Positions 46,642 to 59,689 are shown, counted from the stretch's first letter. The stretch is 64,000 nt of DNA from Bryum argenteum (GCA_037043015.1 CM073321.1:39886420-39950419); one strand, 5' to 3'. The notes: generated by a model not told the origin, from the sequence alone. Program-made: numbers and translations.

Positions 46642-49539
46642 ATGGCCAACAAATCATCCTCGCCTTGGTTCACTGATGTTCATGAAGTACAAGACCAACC
46701 TACCACGACCCCAACGGTCCAATGCAATCTCTGTCATAAGGTTATGAGCAAGAGGCTAGAACGGCAGCTCAGTCACCTTGGCTATGAAGGCAAGCGTGGG
46801 GTCCGCCTTAATACAGTAACGCTTTGTCCAAAATTTAACACCCGAGTGATGGATTTATTTTGAAGATGTGACGGGCGGTTCCCTCCACATAATGGAGAAA
46901 TGAGCGGTGCACATTCAATCCCATCGTCATCAGAAGTTCCGAATGTTGCCACGCCAAGGTCCACTGGTGGAGACTCTTGCGTGGGATCCTCTCAAGCTAC
47001 CCCTTCGATTCCATCAACACCTTTAGTTGGATCAATCTCCACCGTTTCTAACTTCGCGGGACAAGTGAGGGTTGGTGGGTATATCAGTAGGGTGATGAAA
47101 CAATCTGTGATTGAAGATGGTTTTGCTGAAGCGGGTAAGCGGGAACTAGACATACTTTGGGCAAAGTTTTTCTATGAAGCAAACGTACCGTTTGCTGTAG
47201 CACGGAATCCCGCCTTCAAGGAAGCTGTAATGAAAACTGCGTCTTTCCGAAAACCATATGTCCCTCCTTACCATGACATTCGGACAAGGTTGTTGGGACA
47301 AGTAAAAAGTGATCTAGAAGGAAAACTAGATAGTAGACTCAAGGAGAGCCTTCGGAAGTTCGGGGGAACTTTAGCCATGGATGGATGTTTATCTGTGAGT
47401 AGTCGCCCTCTTGTGAATGCAATGCTAGTGACTCCTGCTGGAGAGCTTTTTCTTGGCGCCGTCGATATTACTGGCAAAGAAAAGACAGCAATATATATGG
47501 CCTCTATCATGGTCAAGTTCATCAAACAAGTTGGCCCCGAGAACGTTGTCCAAGTCTGCACGGACAACGCTTCTGTAATGATTAATGCCTCTCGATTAGT
47601 CGTTGAGGATTATCCCCATATATTCATTCAGGGATGCGCCACGCATGCGATGGATTTGTTGTTGGAAGATTGGGGAAAGGCGTCATAGGTGAAAGAAACT
47701 TTGAAAAAGGCCAAGGGCTTGGTCAAGTTCATTAAAAATTGTCAAATGCCTTTAGCCGTGTTTCGTAAACCCGAGACAAGGTTTAGCCTATTGATGCCTG
47801 GGAAAACAAGATTTGCGTGCAATTTTATAATGATAGATCGATTATTGCAGGTTCGCGATTCTTTGGAGCAAACTGTTGTAGATCCCCAGTGGTTGTCATA
47901 TGCCACGAAGAAGTCTCTATCAGCTAGAGATAAATTACTGGAGTCCCGCAACGTAAGAAAAGTGGTTTTGGATGACGGTTTCTAGAAGCGTTGTACAAAC
48001 TTCCGAGATATGGTGGCCCCAGTAGTGTATGCTCTTCGGGAATTCGACGGCAAGGAGCCTTGTACGGGCAAGGCTTTGCATATCGTTCGTCAGCTCGAGA
48101 AGCATGTACTGACGCTATCTACAGAACCATTTTCTCTCCCGACGGATTTAGCGGACATTGCGAAGGAGAACTTTTACGCAAGGAAAAAGATAATGACAAC
48201 AGATCTGCTCTGTGCTGGTGCACTTTTGAATCCTTATTTACTACATGACAAAGAGTTAGCAGATGATACTGAGGTCTGGCATGGGTGCAGGCGTGTTCTA
48301 AAAACTCTATGTGCTCCGGGCACTTATCATGATGTGGCGAATGAATATATGGCATTTCGAATGAGGAGTGCACCATTTCATGAGATGTTGGATCCTAATG
48401 ATTCGAAATGTTCTCCCTTTGTTTGGTGGGAAATTGAAGGGTTTGTTGGAAAACTCCTTGCTCCGATTGCAAAGCAAATCCTAGCACAAACAGTGTCATC
48501 GTCGGCGTGCGAACGCAATTGGAGCAGTTACTCTTTCGTTCACGATAGGAAGCGGAATCGGTTGCTACCGGAAAGGGCTCATGACTTGGTCTTTGTATAC
48601 ACCAACTCAAAGTTACTTGCAAACGCAAAGTTAACGGATGAGAAGAGGTGGTACTCGGAGAACTTGGATGTAGAGGATCGTGACGTACGTGACTCCGAGG
48701 ATGAAGAAACCCCCCATAACTCAATTGGTGAAGGCCTTGCGGATCACGTTTTAGAGGACCTAGAAGATGACCTCAATAGCATCCCCGCTATGAGCTTGCA
48801 AGATGCTTTGAACGTCCCGACCACCACGTATGACTTTGTTGACGATGATGCTGAGGCGGATGATCCAGATGAATTGTTGCCCCTAGCTCATTTACCATGG
48901 TTTCAAAATGATACCTACAAAGTCACTTGTGATAATACCCCTCGTACCGGACTAACTCCAAATACAGACGAGAATGTGGTTCTGAATGAGAAAATCGTGG
49001 GGGATGATACTCATGGCGGTACAGTAACGTTTGATCCAATCACGGGAAATATGACATCCGCCACTAGGGACGAACCTGCGTTGCCTGCTCTTGCCTCTCG
49101 GTCTCTATTTCAAAAATGTGTTGTAGAGGTCCCTACAGTGATGGAGAAATCTTCCAAACGTTTGGTGTCCCTTTCAAATCAAGTACGACCCCGAATACTA
49201 CGTACCAATTCCGGCGGAATCTCTAGTGACTCGGATGTACCGCTTCTTCAATTGGGATACAAAAACCTTCCAGGAGGTTCAGGGCTACGGAAGAAGGAGC
49301 CTCCAAAAGTTATGACGAAACGTAAAGCTCCAATGCTTCCGTTTCTTCATGATAAACCGAAGAATCCCCTTGATGCCATTGAGAATGCGGAAAAATTCAA
49401 GATCATTCATCCAGGAAGTCACAAACGAAGAATCAAACAAGAAGTTAGTACCGATTTCGAAGATGATCCTACGGGATCTAGCGGAGCTGAAGTCAAAGGA
49501 GACAGCGATTACGCAATTCCCACCGATGTGGATGAATAG
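46642..49539 (+). pseudogene. hAT transposase
   Basis: One frame of 966 codons from ATG 46642 to TAG 49537-49539. N-terminal BED-type zinc finger (CNLCHKVM...QLSHLGY); a Ser/Pro-rich linker; the RNase H-like core with LAMDGCLSVSSRPLVNAM (first acid; the usual Trp of DGW is Cys), QVCTDNASVMINA (second acid), and GCATHAMDLLLED; a C-terminal dimerisation region with CERNWSSYSFVHDRKRNRL, whose Glu is the third acid. It then has an unusually long acidic tail of about 300 residues. Three in-frame stops (TGA 46861, TAG 47686, TAG 47983) fit CGA, CAG and TGG altered by one transition; the frame is otherwise unshifted over 2.9 kb. It converges on the accessory gene to the right. Confidence 0.88.
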
Positions 49540-49855
49540 AAATTAATTACATGCTCAGACACGTAGTAGAGGTCTAGCATACTTCGTGTATGTTTCGGGT
49601 AGTATAGCTCGTGAAACTTTATTACCAAACAGTTGATGTGTTCGTACTTTATTTTGTCTGAAAATGTTGGTGAATAGTCAACAAAAGACTATTACATCAT
49701 AAGAAATAAAAAACTTCATTACAAAAACCATGCATTACAAATCCAAAATGGTATGCGACTCTATTCCGGGAACTATAACCGTTCTAAACCGTCTACGCTT
49801 CTATTGGATTTCTATTACATCGCAACTGAATGCTCTTCTGTATCAATCGTATGTG

Positions 49856-52800
49856 CTATACTACGAGTCCGGGGTCTTTGGCTTGGTCTAGCAATCCTAC
49901 CGCCTCATCGTATTCTTGCTCCACCGCAGCAATTTCTCTGTTGTTGCCCGACATCCAACTCTCGTCGCTCTCATTGCCATCATCCCTTTTCCGTTTCTTG
50001 GGTGGGTTAGCATTTTTGGAACGGAAGATTTTCATGGCCTCCTCGATTTGTCCCACCACATCCTTTACAAAGGAGTCCTGCCGTGATAGACACCAATAAC
50101 TCCGGCTTGGGGTCCTTGATCATTGTCGTCCAATGAGTAATGATGTTCTTAATGCGCCACTCAAATTTCTCTACCGCCTCCCAGAAAGTACAGTCTGCGT
50201 CTTTGAAAGATTCCTCCTTCGTTGAAATCCGTAAGTGTGCGGCCTCTTCCAATTTCGCTAGGACTAAAACCCTTCCAATCGGGCTATCATCGTACTTCTT
50301 GTACTCCTCTTCATACTCAATGTCACTTGTTACCTCATGCCACAAACCATCTTCTCCCTTCTCCACTCTCTTTGGAGGGAATCGGAAACGATTGTGTTCG
50401 ATGACTCAATGTCCTCCAAAGTTGCGGCAAAACATCTCTCGTTGCTCATTTGTCTTCAATATCTCGCGCCCTAATCTCCACCTCGTAGTCACGTGTCATC
50501 TAAAGCAATGGATCTCTCTCGCCTACATACTGCTTGAGGAGCTGGTGTTTTGATGTTGAACTATCCCATTCAAGTGCTTTCCCCAACTCACGAAAGTTGT
50601 GAAGTTTCTTTGGAAGTTGATCCAAAGGGAGATTCCATCGGTTGAAACTCGTGCCCGGTGGCATGACATCGCGCATCTCCATCACTTCGTAGAATCTCGT
50701 GCTAATTGGAGAACGACATATAGGACATGATGATTTTCCCGGCAAAGTGCTTGCTATGCAAGTAACATGAAAGTTATGGCCACATTGGCCCAGTGTGTAC
50801 GCTCCTTCTGGACCGAAATGATATCGGCACATGCCACATTTTTCCTTAAGTATTGTCGGGGGGGGGGTCGCATGTGTAAACTATATTTCGATTTGATTCC
50901 ACAAAATGCGATGAGAATGAGTTGTATGGCACCCATCCTTCTGCCACTTCCAAACTCCAATCAATATCATCATCTTTTCCCATCTGATTGAAATTTGTTC
51001 GCTCCATCATCTCCTCCACATCACCCCAAATAGTGACCTTAGTAGGTTCGTGTTCTCGTAATCTTTCGTATTTTTTAAATTCCTCCAATGATGTATTCAC
51101 ATGTTCACTCGAACCATATGATTTGGCGGCGATCTTCTTCAGATCATGTTGTGCCTTTGAAACCATGGCCTCCCTATCTTGAAGTCGGTGAACCCAAGCC
51201 AACCAAGGCAATATGTTCTCTTCGCGTGGTGTATCCACATTTCTTAATGCCATTCGTATGGATTCTAGTTCAGCTCGTGCCTCATCTCTGTGCTTCATCA
51301 TTGCCTCCAATTGCATTTCCAATGTTTCTTTAGGACATTGATTATGTAGGCAAGCTTTTCCCTTCGAATGTGTATCATCCTCTACACGCACGCCTCTCCT
51401 TCCATTGTCCTCCGATTCCGTATCATCTTCCAAATTGATGATTTGTTTTCCTTTATCCTGCGTATTGAACCGTACTTCCTTCTCATGAATGTCCTCTGCT
51501 ATCTCAGTAGGCCCAGGCTCGCGTGATGGAGTACCTTTCATCTCCGGGCCATCACTCTTATTATTCCCATCATAATTAGACAGGAAAAGATCACCTTCCC
51601 TTTCGATCCTTTCTTCAATTTTTGAAATTGGAGAAATATCTTTTGGGTTTAGGGGAAGATCTTCCACATCACCTTCTTCGGGAGCATTCAAAATGTTCAT
51701 CGCTTCCTCCATGAGTTTGCAGTAGTACGGGGATTTTCTGCGCTCATATCCATTAAGTTTGAAATCATAAACCACCTTTTCAATCACGGCAATTGCTACG
51801 GAATACTTTGCCTCAAGACTAGAAATATCCTCCAAATCCTTTATCCTTGATTTCATAAATGGGAGAAATTTCTCTGATATCTTCCCGTAGTCTATAGCTG
51901 CGTCTAGCATTCGAGGCATCATTAGGGCAAAAGTTTTAGACATTTCTAAAAGCGTGGAGCAGAGCGACAAGAACTTGAGTCCCCATTTTCATATATTTGA
52001 CTTCCAATATTGAGGTTTTTTTGGTCTCTTCCCACTTCAACTTCGTCACACCATCCGGAGCCGAACCCTCGTATAAGATCTTCGCCATTTCTTCACAATA
52101 AGTGAGAAACTCTCTCAGTTTCTTGTTGCTTGGTACTCCTTCATATATCTCTTCGAAATTTGACATCCAATCCTTCTCCATCAGCAGAGTAATGGAATCT
52201 GGCATGGATGTTGTTTCCATTGGTTTACTTGGCCCTACCTCATTCGATTTTGGATTCGAGAAGGTCAAATTTAGGCCATTGGGAATAATAGGGTTATCTG
52301 GAATGAGAGGAGAGAGTACCTCTTCCACTACATTCTCTAAGTCCCCCACCTGATCTTGCACTGCATTCGCCTCTTCCAGTGACTGTTCTCCAACTGCTTT
52401 TACATCCCGAAGCCTATCAACTGAAGATTGTTCGTTTGATAGACCATCCGTGGCAAGAGGAATGTCTTTATCCTTTGTAACAACATTCTCATCATCTGTT
52501 GTATCCTCCACAGCCTTTGTTTTTTTTTTTTTCCCTCAACAGCTCCAAAACATGCTTTGTTAAGGCTGATTGCGGATCAAAGCAATCTGGGATATGCTTC
52601 TGCTTCCTCTCAATTCGAAGCAGATGTTGAGTATTAGTTTGGTACGTGCTCCAATTTATCTTCCGCTGCAGTATCAACTCAGCATACACCATTGCCAACA
52701 ATTGGTAACAAAAGTACCCTTTTGTTTTGGCACGATCCCCGAACAAGGCCCGCCATACTTCCTCTGCACGGTGGATAAAGTGATCATCCTTGCATGTTGC

Positions 52801-53082
52801 CGGGTTGCAAGAAAAGTTCTTGGTATGAACTGTATGACATTCTTTAGGCCAAAGTTTGCCAATGTGAAACATCTTCACATATTTCTTGCAAATTTGAGCG
52901 GTCCAATACTCCGTCACCTCCAGTTCCCAACCGCGTTCTGCTTTAATGTCTTCCTTCTCTAAAATCTCCCAATTCAGCCCATGAGTTGCACCTTTTTGTT
53001 TATTCCTCTTCTTAGGCGCCTCTGCTGATATCATCGAATTCTCCACCTCCATGCTCGTGTTCACGTTCTCAGTCGACGTCAT
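49856..53082 (-). pseudogene. hAT-associated accessory protein with RING finger (copy 1)
   Basis: Start ATG 53082. N-terminal domain with WTAQICKKYVKMFHIGKLWP and MVYAELILQRKINWST, shared with the gene at 61342. Then acidic and coiled-coil segments (MMKHRDEARAELESIRMAL). A RING-type zinc finger follows at about 50840-50710: CGMC, then CGHNFHVTC, then CPIC. A C-terminal basic signal, PPKKRKRDD, suggests nuclear location. RING fingers usually mark E3 ubiquitin ligases; here the partner is unknown. Damage: shifts in an A13 run (52520-52535), near 51960, in a C10 run at 50860-50870 and near 50470, plus stops such as TGA 50405-50407. It converges on the hAT transposase and starts close to the right GC-rich array. 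Confidence 0.6.
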
Positions 53083-53239
53083 CGTGCAAGTATCACCGAA
53101 AGATCCACGGGACGAAGTAGCCGCAACAAATGTGAAAAAAACCGACCGCCTTCTCCTCTCCAACTAGAATGCAGCAGGCGCCTTAGCAACTGGAGAACAT
53201 TCGAATTGGGTTACCATGAGGAGAGAAAGTGGTGCAAAA

Positions 53240-53480
53240 TGAAGCCGGACGGCCCTTTATAGTGCCCTCATGCCGGACCGGCCAACCGAACCGCCGACCG
53301 GGCCTGGCCGTCGGAAGCCCCGGACCGGCCGACCGATCGCTGGACCGGCCGACCGATCCCCCGGACCTGCCGACCGATCCCCCGGACCGGCCGACTGATC
53401 GCCCGGACCGCCCGGGCCTGGCCGACCGATCCTGACCGCCGAACCTTCGCACGCCGGGCCTGGCGGACTGGCCGCCGGCC
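53240..53480. repeat. GC-rich subterminal array, right side of the hAT element
   Basis: Tandem CCGGACCGGCCGACCGATC-type units, closely related in word use to the left array. It lies 160 bp upstream of the accessory gene start and may also carry its promoter. Confidence 0.7.
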
Positions 53481-53539
53481 GCCGCTCTAAACCCTAACCC
53501 AAAAATTTCTTGGGCCCGTTTACAAACCCTAGGCATCAA

Positions 53540-56200
53540 CCAATGAGAATCTAACTCTCTCTAAAATTTTAAATTTGGGCCCTCGAAGTGGGCATTAGGA
53601 CTTTATATTGCAAGATCCACTGTATGATCCACTTTGTAAAGTACAGCTAAAGTTAAGGCCCACTTTAAGTCTAAGTGGGCTCAACTCCAAATGGGCCCAA
53701 CTTCAAATGGCCTCTAATATAAAGTGGCCGTAAAAAGTGCCAAAACCCCTCAAAACCACCTTGTTATGAATTTCACTTCAATCTGAAAATGATGAAATTT
53801 CGTAAATTCTCTTGTGTACTAATACATTATCATCTCGCAATCTATGAGGCTCTATGAATCAAACTTTTATCAACATGACTTACAACAGTATGTGTATTAG
53901 GGCATCCTCAATGGACACTAAATAAACGCCCTTTGTACCAAATTCTATGTTTTGAGTGATTTTGAATTAGAAAATACAATTACCATCGTTAGAAGCGCAT
54001 GTAAATAAACGTGAGATAGATCTCAAGAAAAAAGATATGTGGATAAAACTTTCTTCCCGAATTGTGTGAACTTTCTCTACCAATTTGAAGTTGTTTTTCT
54101 TAGGTTTGTTTTAGGTTTTTTTTGAAAAGTAGACCTAGATGCTTAAAAGTTCCTGCTTAACCGTCTCCCTTGGAACAAATTTCTTATACTAATAGGATAA
54201 TTATAAACTGGTAATCATTGTTCTTCAACAAGATAGATAGATAAGAACTCCAATTTTCATATCGAATATAACAATTGTATATAAATATAACCAAAGAACT
54301 CACAACAAAAAATAGTCTCTACCTTCTTACCCACGAGTTTATATATCCACCTAAAAGTCTTTCTATAGTCTTTTACTTTCCTATTTCTAAAAACAAATCT
54401 TATTAATAGATCAATTAGAGAAATCTAACTCTTCATGTATTTAAACTATTTATATTTAAAGTAGGATGTGTATATTTATATATATACTATGTATTAATAA
54501 ATTAGAATATGTATATTTATGTATGTACTTTCTATTTTCAAAGTGGAATATGTATATGAAGGTATTTATTATATATAATATATATTATAATTGTATTGTA
54601 TTATGGTTGAATATATAATAAATATATTATTTACTATATACATGTATAGTATGTATATTTATCTATTTACTTTTTGATTTATAGTTCTAGCACACAAAGT
54701 AGAATTGATTTGCACTACTTCTAAATATGTATTTAAAGAGAACCACTATTTATATAGAACTAGTTTACCTCTAAATATATTTTTAGCCTTAAATCGCTAT
54801 TTATGTAGAGTGACTTTACCTCTAACTATGTTTTTAGCGATAACCGCTATTTATGTAGAGTGACTTTACCTCTAAATATGTTTTTAGCGAAAACCGCTAT
54901 TTATGTAGAGTGACTTTACCTCTAAATATGTTTTTAGCAAAAACCGCTCTATCTTTACCGTATAGTGTATATATATTATTTATTTAATTCTTTTCATTTC
55001 AGAGGGGACCCGAGTTCAGAACCAACATTCGGGATGAGACTATAACATGTCCAATATATAATAAAGGAATTAGCCTACAAAGGTTTGTAAAATAATGTAT
55101 TGGATATGGAAAAATAAAAGTATTAGCTAGGAAAAATTAATAAATCCTAGACCATAAACCTTATATCCTATGCACAAGTGATTTTATCCACAATATACTC
55201 TAAATGAAAAAGCGATGGCTATTCAAAACATTCTATTCTCTAATCAATCCATCGAAGTTTCTAATATAAGAATAATCAACTTCTTTTAACATAAAATAGA
55301 AGTACTATACGTGTACAAGATCAAATATGATTATAACTTTATAAGTTGATGCCATTATTGCCATATGTTAAAAACTTATAGGGTGCGATATTTTCATAAA
55401 TTTATTTCTAACCTTTTTTTTACTTCTCTTAATTTATGATCACAAAATAGAAAACAATAGAACTGTATTTCTATTACCTTTGTAAGAGGTAAATAAATAA
55501 TTACTCAAATAAATACACAACGATGGAGTTATTTCTAAATGCACATCAAATAATATAGACCATAAAATGTGGACAACTTAAGGGCTAAATAGGAAGTTTA
55601 AATATTGACTAATACGGTAATACCAAAGTTATGAAGACAAAATACTCACACATGCTCACCTACATTTAATATATACTTAGCTCTCTCCAATGTTAGACAT
55701 AAGTATACTCTCATCAAGGAATAGCTAAAAAGTCTCGAACGTGATATGAGAGGATTTAGGGCCACCTCAAAGTGCACAATAGGGGCCAAGCCATTAATGG
55801 GGCCAATACATGAGAACATCTCGTTGTGAGAATGGATCAATTTTTGACAAAAGTTGGGACATTCAAGAAATGAATGTCAATTCATGGCCTAAAAGCGTTT
55901 TCTTGATTCAAATTAAAAAGAATATTTTTAAGAAATAAAATCAATGAGAACAAATCAAAAACATGGACTCTAGCTAATAATAAGAATTGGCCCCATAACC
56001 TTCGTTTTCCTTCTAGAAATGGGCACCAACTCCCAACACCTTCACAAATGGGGAATCGGCATGGGAGATATGTTGGCCTTGACTCCTCTTGTAAAGAGTC
56101 CCTTATTATAGACTTATTTAGAGCCTAGAGTATCTTTGTCATAAAACATTCTTGTTTCTGACAAAGAGATCTTCCCGACATTCCCTTGTCAGAACATTCC
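53540..56200. other. AT-rich intergenic DNA with dispersed repeats
   Basis: No gene supported. It contains a segment at 53768-53865 repeated at 56817-56915 and, inverted, at 60400-60492; the 50-bp tandem repeat at 54.7 kb; and a segment (55350-55525) repeated at 57315-57490. Probably decayed ends of elements. Confidence 0.6.
54715..54960. repeat. 50-bp tandem repeat, about five copies
   Basis: Exact 50-bp spacing of CGCTATTTATGTAGAGTGAC at 54795, 54845, 54895 and a truncated 54945, with a more diverged unit to the left. Each unit also holds TCTAAATATGTTTTTAGC. Confidence 0.88.
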
Positions 56201-56329
56201 CTACCCTGATTTAGACGCCACGTGGACGCGAGACGCTAAATATAGAAATGCAAATATGCAATGCACGGAAGTCGAGAAGTTGAGGAAACGGGGGAGTTTT
56301 GGGAGAGGCAAGAAGAGGAGGGGGAAGGA

Positions 56330-56525
56330 GGTACGCAGCCGACCGACGGATAGTCGACCGGTCGGTCGCCAGGCCGACCGCAGGCCGCCCGGTCGGTCTC
56401 CGGGCCGGTCCGCGGTCGCTAGGCCGGTCTCCGGTCGCCTGGTCGGTCGGTAGGCCGCTCATGCGGTCCCTCAGATCGGCCGGCCGGGCACGAGCGGCCC
56501 AGATTGACCGATCGTACATCGCCAT
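56330..56525. repeat. Solo GC-rich array
   Basis: Repeats of CCGGTCGGTC, GGCCGACCG and CCGGTCGCC words, as in the arrays flanking the accessory genes, ending in GCCGCCGCTTG followed by a T-rich run. No gene next to it, so it is probably the remaining end of a deleted element of the same family. Confidence 0.65.
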
Positions 56526-56732
56526 CGAGCCGCCGCTTGTTTTTTTTTTTCTTTTTTTTTAATTCTTAGTTTCCAATGTATTACTGAAATCTTTCAAAAT
56601 TTCATAGGATCCTTTTTATATTTTAATCCCTCTCAGATTTCTGTTATTAGATTCTCAGTGATTATTACACAATGAAAAAAGGAATCCTATGTTGATTTGT
56701 GAAATGCTATATATTCTTTATTCACGGATAGG

Positions 56733-56782
56733 GTTTAGTGGTTTAGGGTTTAGGGTTTAGGATTTAGGTTTATGGTTTACTT
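56733..56782. repeat. Short TTTAGGG-type interstitial telomere-like tract
   Basis: About six degenerate units of GGTTTAG/GGGTTTA in about 50 bp. TTTAGGG is the common plant telomere unit. Confidence 0.7.
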
Positions 56783-56939
56783 GGAGATTTCATAATTGCA
56801 GTAGCTTTGTTATATGAATTTTCACTTCAATCTGGAAATGATGAAATTTCGTAAATTCTCTTGTGTACTAACATATTATGTGATCGTAATCTATGAGGCT
56901 ATATGACTCAACTTTGGGCCACTTGACCTACAACTATAA

Positions 56940-57880
56940 CTCTATTACAATATTGTATGGTTGAGAATGTAAATTGAGCATCCTCATTTTAATATAGGAC
57001 CCTTATTTTTGAAATGCGACATTTGGTTAAAAATGGGCACTTAGTTTGGGGAGTCTATAATCTTAGATCCCCTATGTTGAATGTTGAAAATACTACCAAT
57101 ATATTCCTTGCAATAAACTCGTGATTTATTCCATGTCAATAACCTCTTCAAACAAAAATAAATAAAAAATAGATTATTTTGCACATAATAACAATGCGAT
57201 GGAGAAAAGTGGCATTGTAATCGATTAAAAATATAATTCAATACTACACCATACATACACGAATCCATTATTTTCATTCCACACACAATTGAGTTTCCAA
57301 ATATTTCCAACACCAATCTTTATAAGTTGATGTCATATATTAAAAACTTATAGAGTTGGATATTTTCAAAAATTTATTTGTCTCCCTTTTTACTTCTCTT
57401 TATTTGTGATCGCGAAATAGAAAACAATAGAACTGTATTTTTATTACCTTTGTAAGAGGTAAATAAATAATTATTCAAATAAATACAATAATAAAACTGC
57501 TATTAATAATTATTTAAAAAGAATATGTGCAAATTAAGTACAATTATATGTCCTACAATATAAATATACTCCTAGCTTAGTTCAAGGGTGTCAAACAAAA
57601 ATAGCCAGTAATAGAATGAGTTGTTTAAGCACAATGTTTTTTAAGTTAAGAGTATTCTTATGTCTAAATGTGGTCAACTTAAGGCCTAACACGGTAATAC
57701 CAAAGTTATGAAACTAAATGGTCACACATGCTCTATAACTCTATTACAATATTACATGGTTGAGAATGTAAATTGTGCATCTTCATTTTAATATAGGACC
57801 CTTATTTTGGAAATGCGTCATTTGGTTAAAAATAGGCACTACGTTTGGGGAGTATATAATCTTAGATCCTATTGCAAAAA
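56940..57880. repeat. Direct duplication of ~135 bp
   Basis: The segment at 56940-57070 (from CTATAACTCTATTACAATAT) is repeated at 57732-57872 with roughly 90% identity. The spacer includes the copy at 57315-57490 of the 55350-55525 segment, so this region is built of shuffled repeats. No gene is supported. Confidence 0.75.
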
Positions 57881-58076
57881 AAAAAAAAAACTTATTTTGT
57901 TCCTATAAGTCATTTTGAAGTATTCTAATTATAATGTGAATAAGAATGATATTAGAAAATATGAGTAATTATTATATACGGTATAAATAAAACCACGTCC
58001 ATTTACATAAAATTCAAGTGGGTTAGACTCAACGAATTTGAAAGAAACATATATGATAATAAAATTAAAGAGTATA

Positions 58077-59680
58077 CAGTGACCTTCAAAAGTGCCCCAA
58101 TGTTTATAATTTGAAAGTTTGGTGAGTCACCACATGGTGATTGCATGCTAGACTGACATGGCATCAATTTAGTTACATACTATCATTAGTAAGGTAATCA
58201 AGGAGCAAGGCTTACCACTTGTCTCTACATGTATGTGCATGAATTGAAGCTATAGATATTTTCTCTTCATTGGGACAGTTTTGAAAGTACATATGAGTGA
58301 ATCTTGTATGCATAGCAAGTGAAGTGTACATGCATTGTGAATTGCTTGGTTTGTGTTCTGTTGTGTGTATTTGTTCTTCTTGCGTCATATATTTGTTTCT
58401 TTCGTGTTTAGCTTCACAAGTGAAAATGGTGAGACCATTGTCCTGGGGGGAAGCAACAAGGTATACTCTCTTTGCTTCAAAAAGGTTGTAGTGTGAGAGA
58501 GATAGCAAATTCTTTGCATGTTGGTAAATCAAGTGTACAGAGGCTCCGTAAGAAGCATTTTCCAGATGCAAAGCTTTTAGTTGGAGGTAGACCACGCAAG
58601 TTGACAAGTGCAATGGAGCGGTCTTGTGTAACTAGTATAACAAGAGGGAAGGTGTCTACTGCAAGAGAAGCTACTAAACATGTGCAAGAAGTTTTGGAGT
58701 ACAAGTCGGTGAAGTTCTCGTACGCCGTGGACTTTGTAGAGAGCAGGTTTGCAATCGCATGTGAAAGAAAAGAAACCACATTTGTCACGCAAAGAATATT
58801 AGGGCTCGCTTAGAATTTGCCGAAAGAAAGTATCAAGACTATACTATTGATGACTGAGTCACGTGATATTCTCGAGATGAGACTAAAATTAATGATTTTC
58901 TTTGAGATGGGAGAGTTTGGTGTTGGGTTCGTGATCCACGGGAACTTTCGTGAGCGGACGATTATTCCGATCATTAAGCATGGTGGTGATTCTGTGATGA
59001 TATGGGGATGTATGTGTATACATGGACCTGGCATGATGTGTAGAATTGAAGGTCGCCTCAATCAGCATGGTTATCAAAAAATCTTGGAGGAGCATCTCCA
59101 TGGTACAATTCAAAAATATAATTTAGATCCATCGGGATTCATATTTCAACAGGATAATGCACCTATACATACCAGTAATAGTATGAAACAATGGTTTTCT
59201 AGGCAACCTTTTGGTGTCTTATCTTGGCCTGCTCAGTCTCCATATTTGAATCCTATAGAAAATCTATGGGCAATTTTGAAAAGGAGATTGAATCGATATG
59301 ACACACCACCAAAAGGGATACTTGAATTATGGTCTCGTGTGGAAGAAACCTTCCCTTCTATCACTGTTGATGATTGCAAGAGACTTATAGAATCAATGCC
59401 CAGACGAATAGCAGCTGTATTAAAATCCAGAGGAAAATGGACAAAGTGGTGAGGAATTTCCATGTTGGACGTTCAAAAGTGTACCAATGTACAAAGTAGC
59501 TTTAGGTTTTTTTCCTTTCTCATTGAGCGCTTCAATTTTGTTGGAATTTTTGTAATCAATTAGTACATTGTATGTACTATTTCAATAAATTTACTACATT
59601 CCATTCCATGAGTTTCTCTTACCTACATTATTTTTTGAATGTAACATGTACAAACATTGGGACAGTTTTGAAGGTCACTG
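58077..59680 (+). mobile_element. Tc1/mariner element, both ends intact
   Basis: A 1,604-bp element flanked by TA on each side. Inverted repeats read CAGTGACCTTCAAAA at both ends and match over about 29 bases with three differences (AGTGCCCC against ACTGTCCC inside). TA duplication and CAGTG-type ends are characteristic of Tc1. Confidence 0.93.
58426..59452 (+). pseudogene. Tc1-type transposase, defective
   Basis: From ATG 58426 a one-base shift near 58470 leads into a helix-turn-helix part (SVREIANSLHVGKSSVQRL) and a GRPRKLT motif, as in Tc1 DNA-binding domains. After another break near 58813 the catalytic part follows: IWGCMCIHGPG, FQQDNAPIHTS and SPYLNPIENLW. The second Asp and the Glu are separated by 34 residues, the Tc1 D34E spacing. 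The first catalytic Asp is not visible: where TDES is expected the sequence reads MTES, as if a GAC codon were lost. It ends in TGA at 59450-59452. Not functional. Confidence 0.88.
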
Positions 59681-59689
59681 TATGATGAA

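Larger units (their letters stand above)
45941..53530 (+). mobile_element. Probable two-gene hAT element
   Basis: Left end CAGGGTTGTCA at 45941, typical of hAT, next to a GC-rich array, the hAT transposase (+), a convergent accessory gene (-), and another GC-rich array at about 53240-53480. The symmetry of arrays outside and genes inside suggests one autonomous element of about 7.5 kb. The matching right end (TGACAACCCTG) was not found; the weak look-alike TTTACAAACCCTAG near 53519 is not enough, and no copy of the left flank TGTGTACC was found. The right border is therefore approximate. Confidence 0.55.
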
